In this document: positions 45,003 to 54,454 of the stretch, piece after piece
Numbering within the stretch: the first letter of the stretch is position 1
How the letters are laid out: every line of letters begins with the position of its first letter
NCBI GenBank assembly: GCA_937891765.1
Contig: CALAGQ010000048.1
Span: forward strand, 24,677 to 88,676
Length of the DNA: 64,000 bases
Direction of reading: 5' to 3'
Origin: an uncultured Nitrospina sp.
Lineage (GTDB): Bacteria; Nitrospinota; Nitrospinia; Nitrospinales; VA-1
Position numbers and translations under genes: made by a program
Notes under the pieces: generated by a model
What the model was told of the DNA's origin: nothing
Seen by the model: the letters and a program-made list of their open reading frames with translations, nothing else
The model's database searches: none

Positions 45003-46463
45003 TTATGCGCTGAGGAGGAAACTTTGAACCTTGACCAAGAACTTCTGTCCTGCATCAGCAAGCGCCCTCCACCCACTTCCGGAGGAGAGAGCTTGCAATG
45101 GCTCATTTAGCCGAGACAACATAGCTATTGCTCGTTGCCGCTTCGGCGAGGAGTGGGCTAAGGTGGACTCAAGAAGAATACTCACCTTGGCATCGTAAAG
45201 ACGGTTGGTATCGCGGAAATTTTTATAGCCATACAAAAGAACAGCGAGATCTTTTTCCACTTTCTTTTTATAGATGGTCTTTTTTTCTCCAGGAATCAGC
45301 GTGCTGCCATGAACCTGGAGTTTTTGCGTGGTGATGGTGACGGGTTTATCGAAGTCAATGGTTTCGCTATTGAAATACAATTCATACTCAATGATGTGCT
45401 GACCCATCACCTCAAACTGGTTGGGTCCTTTGCGGGTGGCGAACAGGGTGGCGACTTTCCCATCGCGTTTAACCGGATTTGGGCTTTCCGGTCCGGGCAG
45501 CTCAAGCAATGCGAGATTACGGCCTTGAGTCAGTTGGGCCCAGTGGATCGCGCCCAAGTGGTTGCCTTCTCTCGTCATGCGCACGACATCCGGATTTGGC
45601 CGGCGCCTCTGCTTGCCAATCCATTCGACCATTGCGGGTATTTCCGATTCTGGCAGGAAATGGCCACCGTGGGCCTTGCCTTTTTCTGCATGCTCCCGGT
45701 AGCGGACGGGATATTTCATGTCGGAAAGAATTTTATGAATTCGCCGACTGAGTTGGATAGGGAAAATGGGATCGTGCGCTCCCTGAATCATATAAATCGG
45801 CGTGTTGCTGAGGTTTACCAGAAAATGCATGTATCGGGGCGTGATGCTTCCGGCGATGGGGATCAGTCCGGCAAACCGGTCAGGATAAAACATGCCGATC
45901 ATGTAAGCCCCGATGGCACCATTGGACAACCCGGCAAGAAAAACACGATCTGAATCTATATTGTATTTTTCACGAATATGGTCAATGAGACTGAGCACCA
46001 TTTCCTCAGCGGGCCGGGCCCACCAGGCTCCCATCGGATAAGTGGGACACAACACTGCAACCTTTTTATCCAAACGCTCGACCCAGGCCGGAATGGTGTT
46101 GGCACCGCTACCGCCCATCCCATGCAAAACAACAACGAGCGGGATTTTTTCACCTTTCGGTGACTCAGGAAGAAACAAGGCATAAGGATAGTTTTTTCCG
46201 TTATGCGTGACCTGTAAATTTTCTTGAAGTCCGGTCGGGCCGGGGCTTTTCTTTGCCCGTGTGAGCAGGATAGATTTGACGGCTTCGTGTTGGATCTGGC
46301 CCAACTGTAAACGCTTCAGCACCTGATTTTCCACTTCCAAGTCCTGAGTGGAAAGAAACAAATCCACTTCCGCCTTGATATCCAGCCGCACCTTGGCCGA
46401 CTCCTGCACCGCAGAGCACGCCACGGCAAACAGCAGGATCAAACTAATCTTAAGGATATTCAT
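45003..46463 (-). CDS. Lipoprotein alpha/beta hydrolase (esterase/depolymerase-like)
   Basis: 486 residues. Lipoprotein signal ending in the lipobox AVAC. Hydrolase core with VVLHGMGGSGAN, nucleophile elbow GLSNGAIGA, acid in GAHDPIFP and a His near GKAHGGHFLPE. It resembles LpqC/poly-hydroxybutyrate depolymerase-type esterases; the substrate is unknown. A second, beta-rich part follows from about 310. From about residue 430 the sequence is translated repeat R5 (HSSPKRQRAIAMLSRLNEP), so the native C-terminus may be shorter. Confidence 0.8.
   Translation of the reverse strand: MNILKISLILLFAVACSAVQESAKVRLDIKAEVDLFLSTQDLEVENQVLKRLQLGQIQHEAVKSILLTRAKKSPGPTGLQENLQVTHNGKNYPYALFLPESPKGEKIPLVVVLHGMGGSGANTIPAWVERLDKKVAVLCPTYPMGAWWARPAEEMVLSLIDHIREKYNIDSDRVFLAGLSNGAIGAYMIGMFYPDRFAGLIPIAGSITPRYMHFLVNLSNTPIYMIQGAHDPIFPIQLSRRIHKILSDMKYPVRYREHAEKGKAHGGHFLPESEIPAMVEWIGKQRRRPNPDVVRMTREGNHLGAIHWAQLTQGRNLALLELPGPESPNPVKRDGKVATLFATRKGPNQFEVMGQHIIEYELYFNSETIDFDKPVTITTQKLQVHGSTLIPGEKKTIYKKKVEKDLAVLLYGYKNFRDTNRLYDAKVSILLESTLAHSSPKRQRAIAMLSRLNEPLQALSSGSGWRALADAGQKFLVKVQSFLLSA
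45091..45170. repeat. Mosaic palindromic repeat, copy R5, inside a coding 3' end
   Basis: GGCTCATTTAGCCGAGACAAC, then ATAGCTATTGCTCGTTGCCG and CGAGGAGTGGGC. It matches the block order of R4, R9 and R11. It lies wholly inside the open frame of the lipoprotein hydrolase. Confidence 0.7.
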
Positions 46464-46613
46464 GCCCTACACAGTATCGAACTTTAAAATCTTTGTAAAG
46501 GTTTTAGGGTTGGCCTAAATGACTAATTTTATTGGAATTTTCTCTCCTCATGCGGTAAGATTTATCTCTGTTTAGCTGCGTGGCATACTTTAACTCTTCT
46601 TAATGGCCTGCCG

Positions 46614-47399
46614 ATGAATTTCTTGAAAGTACCTGTTCAAACTCTGGTTAAAACTCTCAATCTCGGAACTCTTTCGTTGGGGAAATGCCGAATGGATGCA
46701 GGGGAACCTGCCGCGCTGACCCGGATGTTTACGTTAAAGAAAAACGGGATGGATTATGTGGGGCAGGTCCGCGTGCGTCCCGGTGACCCGGCCGTTCGCA
46801 TCGAGGTCTTCAACGAAAGTTATTTTGAAGAGTTCGACCAGCTTGAATTGGCTGTGCTCGGCAACCTGACTGGTAAAGTTCTGAGCCGTCTATTAAAGGA
46901 TAAGGAGTCGCCGGAAGAGGCAAAAGCCTTGATACGCGAGTATCTTGAAGATCAGGAGCCCGAGGCAGAGGAAGAAGAAGTCATTGCCCAAAGCGGTGAC
47001 GAACGTGATATTGATAAAATATTTGCACATTTGAATCAGGAATATTTCAGTAATCGCATTCAGGCCAAGATCATGTGGGGACGCGACGTGAAATCGCGCA
47101 ACAAAAGCGGTTTTCGCTATGGCTCTTACGATGAAGGTAAAAAACTCATCCGCATTCATCCACGGTTGAAGCAGGACTTTGTGCCTCTATGCGTGTTGGA
47201 GCTCACCGTCTACCATGAAATGTGCCACCAGTTTGCCCCGTCCTATAAAAAGAACGGAACCTGGCAGAGCCATCATCCTGAATTTAAGAAAAAAGAGCGG
47301 GAGTACAAGGATTTCAAAGACGCTCGCAACTGGGAGAAGCATAACTGGCATCGCTTGCTCCTTCCCTCTGAAGAAAACGCCGAATTGGTGACAGCTTGA
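46614..47399 (+). CDS. SprT-like zinc metalloprotein
   Basis: 261 residues. An N-terminal domain of about 130 residues with no recognised family is followed by an acidic linker and a SprT-like domain: DKIFAHLNQEYFSNRI, zinc motif H201-E-M-C-H205 and HHPEFKKKEREY. SprT/Spartan domains are minigluzincins, in eukaryotes proteases of DNA-protein crosslinks; bacterial functions are less clear. Confidence 0.82.
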   Translation: MNFLKVPVQTLVKTLNLGTLSLGKCRMDAGEPAALTRMFTLKKNGMDYVGQVRVRPGDPAVRIEVFNESYFEEFDQLELAVLGNLTGKVLSRLLKDKESPEEAKALIREYLEDQEPEAEEEEVIAQSGDERDIDKIFAHLNQEYFSNRIQAKIMWGRDVKSRNKSGFRYGSYDEGKKLIRIHPRLKQDFVPLCVLELTVYHEMCHQFAPSYKKNGTWQSHHPEFKKKEREYKDFKDARNWEKHNWHRLLLPSEENAELVTA

Positions 47400-47476
47400 C
47401 TCTCTACCAAGGGGAGCATTTATTCAACTGAGAAATTTTTTTGCTCGCCACCCCTTAGCATGGGAAGCAGACAGCA

Positions 47477-47565
47477 GGGGCTCGTTAAGCCGAGATAAAT
47501 CTTTGCTAACCAGACAGAGCTATTGCATATTGTCTGCGGCGCCCTCGCCGCTTGCAATTGCCATT
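47477..47565. repeat. Mosaic palindromic repeat, copy R6
   Basis: GGGGCTCGTTAAGCCGAGAT, TTTGCTAACC, AGAGCTATTGC and GCGGCGCCCTCGCCGC in order. It fills the gap between the SprT-like and P-II genes. Confidence 0.65.
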
Positions 47566-47591
47566 GATTTGGCCTAAATTGGTTTCACGCT

Positions 47592-47930
47592 ATGAAAATG
47601 ATCAAATGTTACATTCAGTATGAAAAACTGGAAGCGCTCCGGGAAAAGCTTTTTGAACTGGGAGTACCCGGAATTTCTGTGGTTGACGCCAAAGGCATTG
47701 GTAAACCGATGAGCCATTTGAAATCCGATCCTGCATTGAAAGTTCCGCAGTTTCACCCCTGTGTGGAAATTTCAGTGGTTCTGGAAGCCGAAGCGGTGGA
47801 TGAAGTGTTGGATATGATCGAGAAGACATTGCATACCGGCAGCTTGAGCGATGGAAAGATTTTTGTCCTGCCGGTTGAAGAGGCCGTCCGTGTTCGCACC
47901 GGGGAACGGGGCAAGCAGGCCCTCTACTGA
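47592..47930 (+). CDS. P-II family regulator without the uridylylated tyrosine
   Basis: 112 residues. The C-terminal P-II signature GKIFVLPVEEAVRVRTGERG and N-terminal KLEALREKLFELGVPG are clear. The T-loop is different: between GIGKPMSH and CVEISVVL it reads LKSDPALKVPQFHP, with no Tyr at the usual position 51, so it cannot be uridylylated as GlnB/GlnK are. No amtB or glnA is adjacent. It may sense energy or 2-oxoglutarate for another target. Confidence 0.85.
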   Translation: MKMIKCYIQYEKLEALREKLFELGVPGISVVDAKGIGKPMSHLKSDPALKVPQFHPCVEISVVLEAEAVDEVLDMIEKTLHTGSLSDGKIFVLPVEEAVRVRTGERGKQALY

Positions 47931-47965
47931 CCGGCGAGTCCGCCGCCAGCGTGACGCTGGACCCA
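47930..47965. repeat. Repeat palindrome CCAGCGTGACGCTGG, copy R7
   Basis: The 15-base palindrome (47946-47960) followed by ACCC, as in R11. Lies between the P-II gene and yggS. Confidence 0.7.
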
Positions 47966-47999
47966 ATCCTGAAAATTTTCCGCTTGAGGCAAGCTTCTG

Positions 48000-48695
48000 A
48001 TGATCGCTGAAAATTTATCTGAGGTCCGGGAGCGAATTTCCCAAGCCATCCAAAATTCAGGAAGAAAACCGGACAGTGTCCGTCTGGTTACGGTTTCCAA
48101 GCAAGTGAGTGTTGCCCAGATAGAGGAAGCCCGGTCTGTCGGGGCAATGATATTTGGCGAGAATAAAATTCAGGAAGCGGTTCCCAAGATAGAACAAATA
48201 GGATCGCAAGATATTTCCTGGCACTTCATCGGCCACCTGCAAAAAAACAAGGTCAAGTTTCTCGATGCTCGCTTTGACTTGATCCATTCGGTGGACAGTC
48301 TCGAGCTGGCGGAGAAAATCTCTATACTTTGTCAGGCAGAAAACCGGGTGCAGAAAGTTTTGTTGCAGGTCAATGTCTCAGGCGAAGAAGCTAAATTTGG
48401 CATGTTCACAGACGAAGTGGAAAAACGGCTGGGTGATTTTTCCCGGCTGCAAGGCATTGAGGTTGAGGGACTGATGACCATTCCGCCTCACGATTCTGAC
48501 CCGGAAAATTCCCGCAGGCATTTCTCAAAATTGCGGGAGATTCGTGAGCGATGCGAAAAAAAGAATGGAGTTCCCCTGCACGAACTTTCCATGGGCATGA
48601 GCCACGATTTTGAAGTGGCGGTGGAAGAGGGGGCGACGCTGGTTCGTGTTGGGTCGGCTATTTTTGGTCCTCGTCAGACCATGCCCGAGAGTTAA
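48000..48695 (+). CDS. yggS: PLP homeostasis protein YggS (PLPBP family)
   Basis: 231 residues. Binds pyridoxal phosphate and balances its supply. Landmarks: RLVTVSKQVSVAQIEEA (PLP lysine), FGENKIQEAVPK, WHFIGHLQKNK, EVEGLMTIPP and LSMGMSHDFEVAVEEGATLV. proC follows, the common arrangement. Confidence 0.95.
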   Translation: MIAENLSEVRERISQAIQNSGRKPDSVRLVTVSKQVSVAQIEEARSVGAMIFGENKIQEAVPKIEQIGSQDISWHFIGHLQKNKVKFLDARFDLIHSVDSLELAEKISILCQAENRVQKVLLQVNVSGEEAKFGMFTDEVEKRLGDFSRLQGIEVEGLMTIPPHDSDPENSRRHFSKLREIRERCEKKNGVPLHELSMGMSHDFEVAVEEGATLVRVGSAIFGPRQTMPES

Positions 48696-48717
48696 AATCA
48701 ACTGGGAGAATAATGCA

Positions 48718-49569
48718 GTGCTGAAAAATAAAAAATTAGGATTCATCGGTGGCGGTAATATGGCAGAAGCTATGATTAAAGGATTACTTTCCGCTTCTTT
48801 CATCGAAGCTAAAAGTATTTTTGTTTCGGAGCCGTCTGAGCAGAAACGCGATGCCCTGCATGCGGAGTATAAAATCAAAGTCACCGCCGACAATCGTGAG
48901 CTGACGAAGAAATGCGACATCCTCATTCTCGCGGTCAAACCGCAGATTTTGAAAGAAGTACTGCATGATATTCGGACACTGGTAGGCAGCGACAAACTGG
49001 TGATATCCATTGCGGCGGGAGTTCCCATATCCATCATGGATGGCGTCCTGCGTGGTGATAGCAACAAGAAGTTCAGTGTGGTGCGCACGATGCCCAATAC
49101 TCCGGCGCTGGTTCAGGAAGGGGTGACAGCCATCGCTTCCGGCAAACATGTCAGCAAGACTGATATAAAAATCGCCCACCGTATTTTTGAGGCGGTAGGA
49201 TGCACCGTCGATGTCGAAGAAGGCCACCTCGACGCCGTGACCGGATTGAGCGGGAGTGGACCGGCTTACATCTTCATGTTGATTGAAGCTCTTTCGGATG
49301 CGGGGGTCAAGATGGGTCTGTCACGAGAAGTGGCCAATATTCTGACCATCCAGACAGTGCTGGGTTCCGCCAAACTGGCGCGTGAAAGCGGCAAGCATCC
49401 CGGCGAACTTAAAGACATGGTCACCTCACCCGCCGGTACCACCATCGCCGGCCTGCACGCCCTGGAAGAAGGGGGCCTGCGCACCACCATGATGAACGCT
49501 GTGGAAGATGCCACCCTGCGCTCCCGCGAGTTGGGCCACATCGCTCTCAACGAGGACAGCGACCACTAG
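48718..49569 (+). CDS. proC: Pyrroline-5-carboxylate reductase
   Basis: Last step of proline synthesis, NAD(P)H-dependent. 283 residues with GFIGGGNMAEAMIKGLL (Rossmann start), VVRTMPNTPALVQEG and the signature TGLSGSGPAYIFMLIEAL. The GTG at 48718 has GGGAGA eight bases before it; the ATG at 48610 lies inside yggS and is rejected. Confidence 0.95.
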   Translation: MLKNKKLGFIGGGNMAEAMIKGLLSASFIEAKSIFVSEPSEQKRDALHAEYKIKVTADNRELTKKCDILILAVKPQILKEVLHDIRTLVGSDKLVISIAAGVPISIMDGVLRGDSNKKFSVVRTMPNTPALVQEGVTAIASGKHVSKTDIKIAHRIFEAVGCTVDVEEGHLDAVTGLSGSGPAYIFMLIEALSDAGVKMGLSREVANILTIQTVLGSAKLARESGKHPGELKDMVTSPAGTTIAGLHALEEGGLRTTMMNAVEDATLRSRELGHIALNEDSDH

Positions 49570-49676
49570 CCGTGGGGGCAGTAACAATAACGCGCGATGA
49601 CGTGGAGGAGGTTGTCTATCCATGCCTTTGGCGGTCGCGACAGCGTCACCGCCCCATTGGCCCCACGCCAAGTGGC
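49568..49676. repeat. Mosaic palindromic repeat, copy R8
   Basis: CCGTGGGGGCAGTAACAATAA, GGAGGTTGTCTATCC, GGCGGTCGC-N4-GCGTCACCG (49630-49651) and GGCCCCACGCCAAGTGGC (49659-49676). The last block touches the stop codon of the minus-strand 77-residue gene. Confidence 0.7.
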
Positions 49677-49909
49677 TATTTGCAGCGGAATTTTTTGTAT
49701 TCGCCCCAACCGGCGATGGCAAAACCAAGAATGAGAATCCAACTGGGATGCAGCACATGTTCCGGTTTCGTGAAGTAGAGGAGCAGCATCAGTACTACTC
49801 CAGCCATGCAGACGAACAAGCCGAGGAAGACAGCATTCAATCCTTTTTCAAATCCATCAGGATCTTTAAGTTGTTTTCTTATTTCAGGGCGCAGTTCATA
49901 TTTAAACAT
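49676..49909 (-). CDS. Small two-helix membrane protein, unrecognised
   Basis: 77 residues. Basic N-terminus (MFKYELRPEIRKQLKDPDGF) and two hydrophobic helices (GLFVCMAGVVLMLLLYF; WILILGFAIAGWG) joined by a short loop. No family recognised. It lies between proC and larE. Confidence 0.6.
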   Translation of the reverse strand: MFKYELRPEIRKQLKDPDGFEKGLNAVFLGLFVCMAGVVLMLLLYFTKPEHVLHPSWILILGFAIAGWGEYKKFRCK

Positions 49910-49980
49910 GGTCTTTGTTTTCCAATTAAGGCTGAAATGAACTACCCCGCCGCAAGCGGACGGGGTATCCTAATAAAACG

Positions 49981-50823
49981 TTATTTAAAAAGGCGTGGCA
50001 AGCCAAGGGGAATAAAACCCACTGGTGGGTTCAAACTTCCCATTCTGTATCCTTCCGGATCCAGAAGCACGTCGCTAAATCCTAAAGCTTTTAATTTTTC
50101 CTGAACAGATTTTTGAATGGAATTATCACTTTGGTAACGCGGCATTTCATCTTTGCCCAGTTCAATGCGGGCCTGGGTTTCAATGTGTCGGACACGGACT
50201 TGCTTGAACCCTAAAGAGAGCAGGAGGTCTTCGGCCTGTTCGACTCTGGAAAGTTTTTCGGGAGTGACCGGCTGGCCGTAGGGAATGCGGGACGACAGGC
50301 AGGCCATGGCTGGTTTGTTCCAGATCGAGAGCTCCATCATGTGGGACAAATCCCGAACATCCTGTTTGTTGAATCCTGCTTCCACCAGTGGACTGCGCAC
50401 GCCTTGTTCGCGGGCGGAGTCGAGCCCGGGTCGATAGTCGCCGAGATCGTCAGTATTGATGCCGTTTAGGATATGAGAAATATTTTCCTGCCCGGCGACT
50501 TTTTTGAGGCTGGAATAAAGTTCAGTTTTGCAGTGGTAACAACGGTTGATCGGATTGGCCTGGTATTCCGGATTGGACATCTCCTCTGTTTTTATGATCC
50601 GATGTCTTGCGCCGATCTCCTCGGCTAACTGGCGGGAGGCTTGCATCTCCCGGTTTGGCACGCTGGCGGATTGTGCGGTCACGGCCAATGCTTTTTCACC
50701 GAGAACTTCATAGGCAAGAGCGAGAACAAGCGTGCTGTCCACTCCGCCGGAAAAGGCGACCAGTGCGCTGTCCATTTCCCGGAGCAGCGATTTTATTTTT
50801 TCTGACTTTTGTTCCAGCGTCAT
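49981..50823 (-). CDS. larE: ATP-dependent sacrificial sulfur transferase LarE
   Basis: 280 residues. PP-loop AFSGGVDSTLVLALAYE, CYHCKTELYSSL, GINTDDLGDYRPGL and MACLSSRIPYG, whose Cys matches the sulfur donor of LarE. LarE makes the pincer nickel cofactor of lactate racemase with LarB and LarC; neither is in this window. Some homologues may serve other sulfur transfers. Confidence 0.92.
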   Translation of the reverse strand: MTLEQKSEKIKSLLREMDSALVAFSGGVDSTLVLALAYEVLGEKALAVTAQSASVPNREMQASRQLAEEIGARHRIIKTEEMSNPEYQANPINRCYHCKTELYSSLKKVAGQENISHILNGINTDDLGDYRPGLDSAREQGVRSPLVEAGFNKQDVRDLSHMMELSIWNKPAMACLSSRIPYGQPVTPEKLSRVEQAEDLLLSLGFKQVRVRHIETQARIELGKDEMPRYQSDNSIQKSVQEKLKALGFSDVLLDPEGYRMGSLNPPVGFIPLGLPRLFK

Positions 50824-50872
50824 GAGAAGCTTCTAGATTAGTTTTGGCTAAGAATAACACAAAGAATGGCAC

Positions 50873-50912
50873 AAAAAAAATCCGGGAACAGAGAGTGTGT
50901 TCTGTTCCCGGA
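50873..50912 (-). terminator. Strong intrinsic terminator (minus strand)
   Basis: A perfect 12-pair stem TCCGGGAACAGA/TCTGTTCCCGGA with an eight-base loop, followed on the minus strand by eight T. It ends transcription coming from aspS or from a separate RNA gene. Confidence 0.9.
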
Positions 50913-51200
50913 CATTCCGAGGAGGAGGTGCTATTTGAGTGGGTAAAGAGCACTAATCTCTTTCCCTCTCATACTGATAATAGTGTAACGGAACATTCTG
51001 GCAGAGCCTCAGGTTTTCCAAATGAAGCCTGCCCTTATTTTGAGGTTGGGGGTCAAACAGAGTTGGTCGGCAATATGGAATCTTGAAACCCAATAAATAC
51101 AAGGGGATATTTGCTTCCAATTGTGGGGTCGGTTCGTCCTTGCTACGCAAATTCTACAGGGATTGCCTCACCTGCGGATTAGGGCTTAAATTCTACCAAG
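50913..51200 (-). ncRNA. Possible RNA gene or long 3' leader between aspS and the terminator
   Basis: About 290 bases lie between the aspS stop and a very strong terminator with no open frame of note. Local pairs such as GGGCAGG with CCTG and TGCC suggest folding. I could not match it to tmRNA, RNase P RNA, SRP RNA or 6S RNA by eye. It could be a long 3' UTR. Confidence 0.3.
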
Positions 51201-51206
51201 GCAGGG

Positions 51207-52976
51207 TCAAGATAAGTCTGCTTTAAGTTTCAGTTCCCGTAGTTGCTTTGGATCCACTTCCGAAGGTGCCTGAGTCATCAGACAGGTGGCTTTCTGGGTT
51301 TTGGGAAAGGCGATCACGTCGCGGATTGACGCGGCACCTGAAAGCAGCATAATGATTCGGTCCAGTCCCATGGCGATACCGCAATGCGGCGGGGCTCCAT
51401 ACTGCAACGCGTCGAGCAGGAACCCAAATTTGGCTTGAGCTTCTTCCTGGCCGATGCCGAGGAGTTTGAACATTTTTTCCTGCACTTCTTTTTGGTGGAT
51501 ACGGATACTGCCGCCACCGATCTCGTTGCCGTTCAGCACCAGATCATACGCCCGCGCTTTAATGGAACCGGGATCGCTCTCGAATTTTTCCATATCCTCT
51601 TCACGCGGAGCGGTGAAAGGGTGGTGCATGGCGGTATATCTTTTTTCTGTGTCATCATATTCCACCAAGGGAAACTGGGTGACCCAGATGAAGGAATTTT
51701 TTGATTTATCGATCAGGTTCAACTGTTTGCCCAAAGCCAGCCGCAAGTGAGCCAGCGCATCGGCTACAATTTTGGGCTTGTCGGCGATGAAAACCACCGT
51801 ATCGCCGGGCTCGCTGCCCAGAGCTTTCAACATAGTGTCGAGCATTTCCTGTTCAAAGAATTTGATGATGGGCGACTGCAATTCGTTTTCCTGAACCTTG
51901 ATCCAGGCCATACCTTTGGCGCCGTATGTTTTGGCAATTTCTGTCAAATCGTCAAGAGCTTTGCGGGACAAAGATTCGGCGCTGTTTTTGACATTGAGGG
52001 CGCGAACTTGTCCGCCCGATTCCAGCACCCGGGCAAACACTTTGAACGAGGTGCCCCGGACAATTTCTCCGAGGTCAACGATTTCCATGCCGAACCGCAT
52101 ATCCGGTTTATCGCTTCCGAACCGGTCGATGGCATCCTGATATTTCAGGATCGGGAAAGGCGTCTCGATTTTAACGTCGAGGACTTCCTTGTAAATTGCC
52201 GCCATCATTTCCTCGGTTATCTGGAACAATAATTTTTCATTGCCGAATGACATCTCGATATCGATCTGGGTGAATTCCGGTTGCCGGTCCTGACGCAAAT
52301 CTTCATCGCGGAAGCATTTAACAATTTGGTAATAGCGATCCATGCCCGCGACCATGAGAATTTGCTTGAACAATTGTGGCGACTGCGGCAGGGCATAAAA
52401 CTTTTGCGGATTGAGTCTGCTGGGCACCAGATAATCCCGCGCTCCTTCCGGGGTACTCTTGGTCAGCATGGGGGTTTCGATCTCCATGAATCCATGCCGG
52501 TGCAATTCGTTTCTTGCTACCCGCGTGGTGTCATAGCGCATTTTCAAGTTACGCTGCAACTCTGGTCCACGAAGATCGAGAAACCTGTATTTCAGACGCA
52601 GGGCTTCCGAAGTGTCTTGAGGTTCCCAAGGCGAGATGGGTGGTGTTTCTGATGGATTGAGAATGCTCAACGCATCGACATAAACCTCGATCATGCCGGT
52701 TTTCAGCTTCGAGTTGACCATATCATCGGGTCGGGCGCTCACTTTGCCAGTGACGCCGATGACATAATTGCCACGAATGGATTGGGCGTGCTCGTGTGCC
52801 AGTTGGTCGATTTGTGGATTCAGCACAACCTGGGTCATGCCGTATTTGTCCCACAGGTCGACGAAAATGAGTCCCCCATGATCGCGCCGGGTATGCACCC
52901 ATCCGCACAGAGTTACTGTTTCGCCGATATTCTTATCTGACAATGTCCCGCAATCATGCGTTCGTTCGTTGTTCAT
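51207..52976 (-). CDS. aspS: Aspartyl-tRNA synthetase
   Basis: Class II synthetase, 589 residues. OB-fold with VTLCGWVHTRRDHGG, motif 2 YQIVKCFRDEDLRQDRQPEFTQID, a bacterial GAD insert, and motif 3 GIAMGLDRIIMLL. Charges tRNA-Asp; whether it also charges tRNA-Asn depends on gatCAB, not visible here. Confidence 0.97.
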   Translation of the reverse strand: MNNERTHDCGTLSDKNIGETVTLCGWVHTRRDHGGLIFVDLWDKYGMTQVVLNPQIDQLAHEHAQSIRGNYVIGVTGKVSARPDDMVNSKLKTGMIEVYVDALSILNPSETPPISPWEPQDTSEALRLKYRFLDLRGPELQRNLKMRYDTTRVARNELHRHGFMEIETPMLTKSTPEGARDYLVPSRLNPQKFYALPQSPQLFKQILMVAGMDRYYQIVKCFRDEDLRQDRQPEFTQIDIEMSFGNEKLLFQITEEMMAAIYKEVLDVKIETPFPILKYQDAIDRFGSDKPDMRFGMEIVDLGEIVRGTSFKVFARVLESGGQVRALNVKNSAESLSRKALDDLTEIAKTYGAKGMAWIKVQENELQSPIIKFFEQEMLDTMLKALGSEPGDTVVFIADKPKIVADALAHLRLALGKQLNLIDKSKNSFIWVTQFPLVEYDDTEKRYTAMHHPFTAPREEDMEKFESDPGSIKARAYDLVLNGNEIGGGSIRIHQKEVQEKMFKLLGIGQEEAQAKFGFLLDALQYGAPPHCGIAMGLDRIIMLLSGAASIRDVIAFPKTQKATCLMTQAPSEVDPKQLRELKLKADLS

Positions 52977-53086
52977 GAGTGGTCTTTAGTTTTTATGGAA
53001 TATCTGGAGGTCTTAGGAAAAGGCCACAAGGTACCGAAAACAAGGCAGACTTGCAAGCGTTAATCTGGCGGGGAAAGGGGGGAGGT

Positions 53087-54454
53087 TCAAGTTTCCTGCT
53101 CTTTCGAGGGTTCTTTGTTCTCTTGGCTGACAAGGGATTCCTCCTGCTCTGCTTGCTGTTCTGCCTGTGCAGCAGCTCGCTGCTCGGCTTCGATTTTGGC
53201 CAACTCCTGTTCTTGACGTTTTTTGTGGAGTTGATATTCGACGACCATCTGCGGTTTGATCTTGATAGCCACGGGAATATTGACCGTACTGCACGAGCGC
53301 ATGCAGACCCCGCATCCGGTACAGATATTTTTGTCGATGACCGGTTTTGAGACACCACTACCCGTATGCCTTTCGTCGATCTGATAAATTGCTCCGGGAA
53401 CCGGGCAGTCGATCACGCATTGTTGGCAGAAGGCGCCGTCGTAGGCCGCACATTTTTTCTTATCCAGAATCGCGTAACCCATATTCACATCGCTCAGTTG
53501 CTGAACCGGGAGCAAGGCCCCATCCGGGCAAGCTGTGATGCAGGGCAGGTCGGTGCACATCACACACGGATTGCGCATCGGGTCGATATAAGGCGTATTG
53601 AAAACGAGGAAGCCCATTTTTTTGGGAGCACGTTGGATGGCATCCTTCGGGCAGGCATGGATGCACTCGTCGCAACGGGAGCAAGCTTGCAAAAACTGTC
53701 TCTCAGAAATCGCGCCCGGTGGTCTCAACAGTGGAACCCGCTTGGTGATCTTGTCCACCGCCTTGTTGACATTGTCGATTTTGCCTTGGATATTTTCAAC
53801 AACGGGTTTGGCGAAAAAGTGGACGCCCTGCCGTAACAAATTGCGGCGGTCGTATTCTTTGTCCTCGACCTCTTCGAGCGCGAACATATTATGCCCAACC
53901 TCAACTTCGCTGGAATCTTCAGCGGAGGCTTCTACCTCCTCGGGTTCCGGAGATTCCGGGTCAGGCTCAAAGTTTCCTCGAAGCATACGCTTCTCTTCAG
54001 GACTTTCTTTAAACCGCGATACCAAACGCTTGAAGAAGCCCTCTTTTGGGGCAGGATCCTCTGCTTTTTCGATGCCTTCGCCACCTTCAGTCTGTTCGAC
54101 CCCTTCAGTTTCTTCAACTGCAGCATCTTCGATGAGTTCTGATTCAGCAGTGAGTTCCTTATTTTCTATAGGTACTGCGGGTTTTTTTCGAGTCTGGGCT
54201 TCCTCTTCCACGGCTGTGCCGAAATCGAGAAAGTTGCCGAAAGATAATAGATCCCGGCGAGACGCTCCCCGGGGTTCTTCTGCGACCGGTTGAGGGGTGA
54301 TGGTTTCTTTATCCAGGCTCAGGGGGTTCGGTTCCGTCTGGGCGCTGGAGTGGTTTCCGCGCTGGTCTTCAGAGATATGATCCTCAACGTTTCTGCTTGA
54401 GGTCTTCTTCTTACCTTTGAAGGTTTCTTTTGCGAGACTATGTCTAAACTTCAT
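53087..54454 (-). CDS. Four-cluster ferredoxin protein (MauM/NapG-like)
   Basis: 455 residues. An acidic, low-complexity N-terminal half (about 1-235) contains two RR motifs (SRRDLLSFG, DRRNLLRQG). Four 4Fe-4S motifs follow: CSRCDECIHACP, CVMCTDLPCITACP, C-x7-CQQCVIDCP and CTGCGVCMRSCS. This number and the preceding LRPPGAISERQFL match MauM/NapG ferredoxins, which pass electrons to molybdoenzymes. A Gln/Glu-rich coiled tail ends the protein. Its place in the block before nxrB suggests respiratory electron transfer, an inference. Confidence 0.83.
   Translation of the reverse strand: MKFRHSLAKETFKGKKKTSSRNVEDHISEDQRGNHSSAQTEPNPLSLDKETITPQPVAEEPRGASRRDLLSFGNFLDFGTAVEEEAQTRKKPAVPIENKELTAESELIEDAAVEETEGVEQTEGGEGIEKAEDPAPKEGFFKRLVSRFKESPEEKRMLRGNFEPDPESPEPEEVEASAEDSSEVEVGHNMFALEEVEDKEYDRRNLLRQGVHFFAKPVVENIQGKIDNVNKAVDKITKRVPLLRPPGAISERQFLQACSRCDECIHACPKDAIQRAPKKMGFLVFNTPYIDPMRNPCVMCTDLPCITACPDGALLPVQQLSDVNMGYAILDKKKCAAYDGAFCQQCVIDCPVPGAIYQIDERHTGSGVSKPVIDKNICTGCGVCMRSCSTVNIPVAIKIKPQMVVEYQLHKKRQEQELAKIEAEQRAAAQAEQQAEQEESLVSQENKEPSKEQET

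Noticed and set aside
50913..51200. tmRNA, RNase P RNA or SRP RNA in the aspS-larE gap
   Set aside because: None of their conserved core sequences could be found on either strand.
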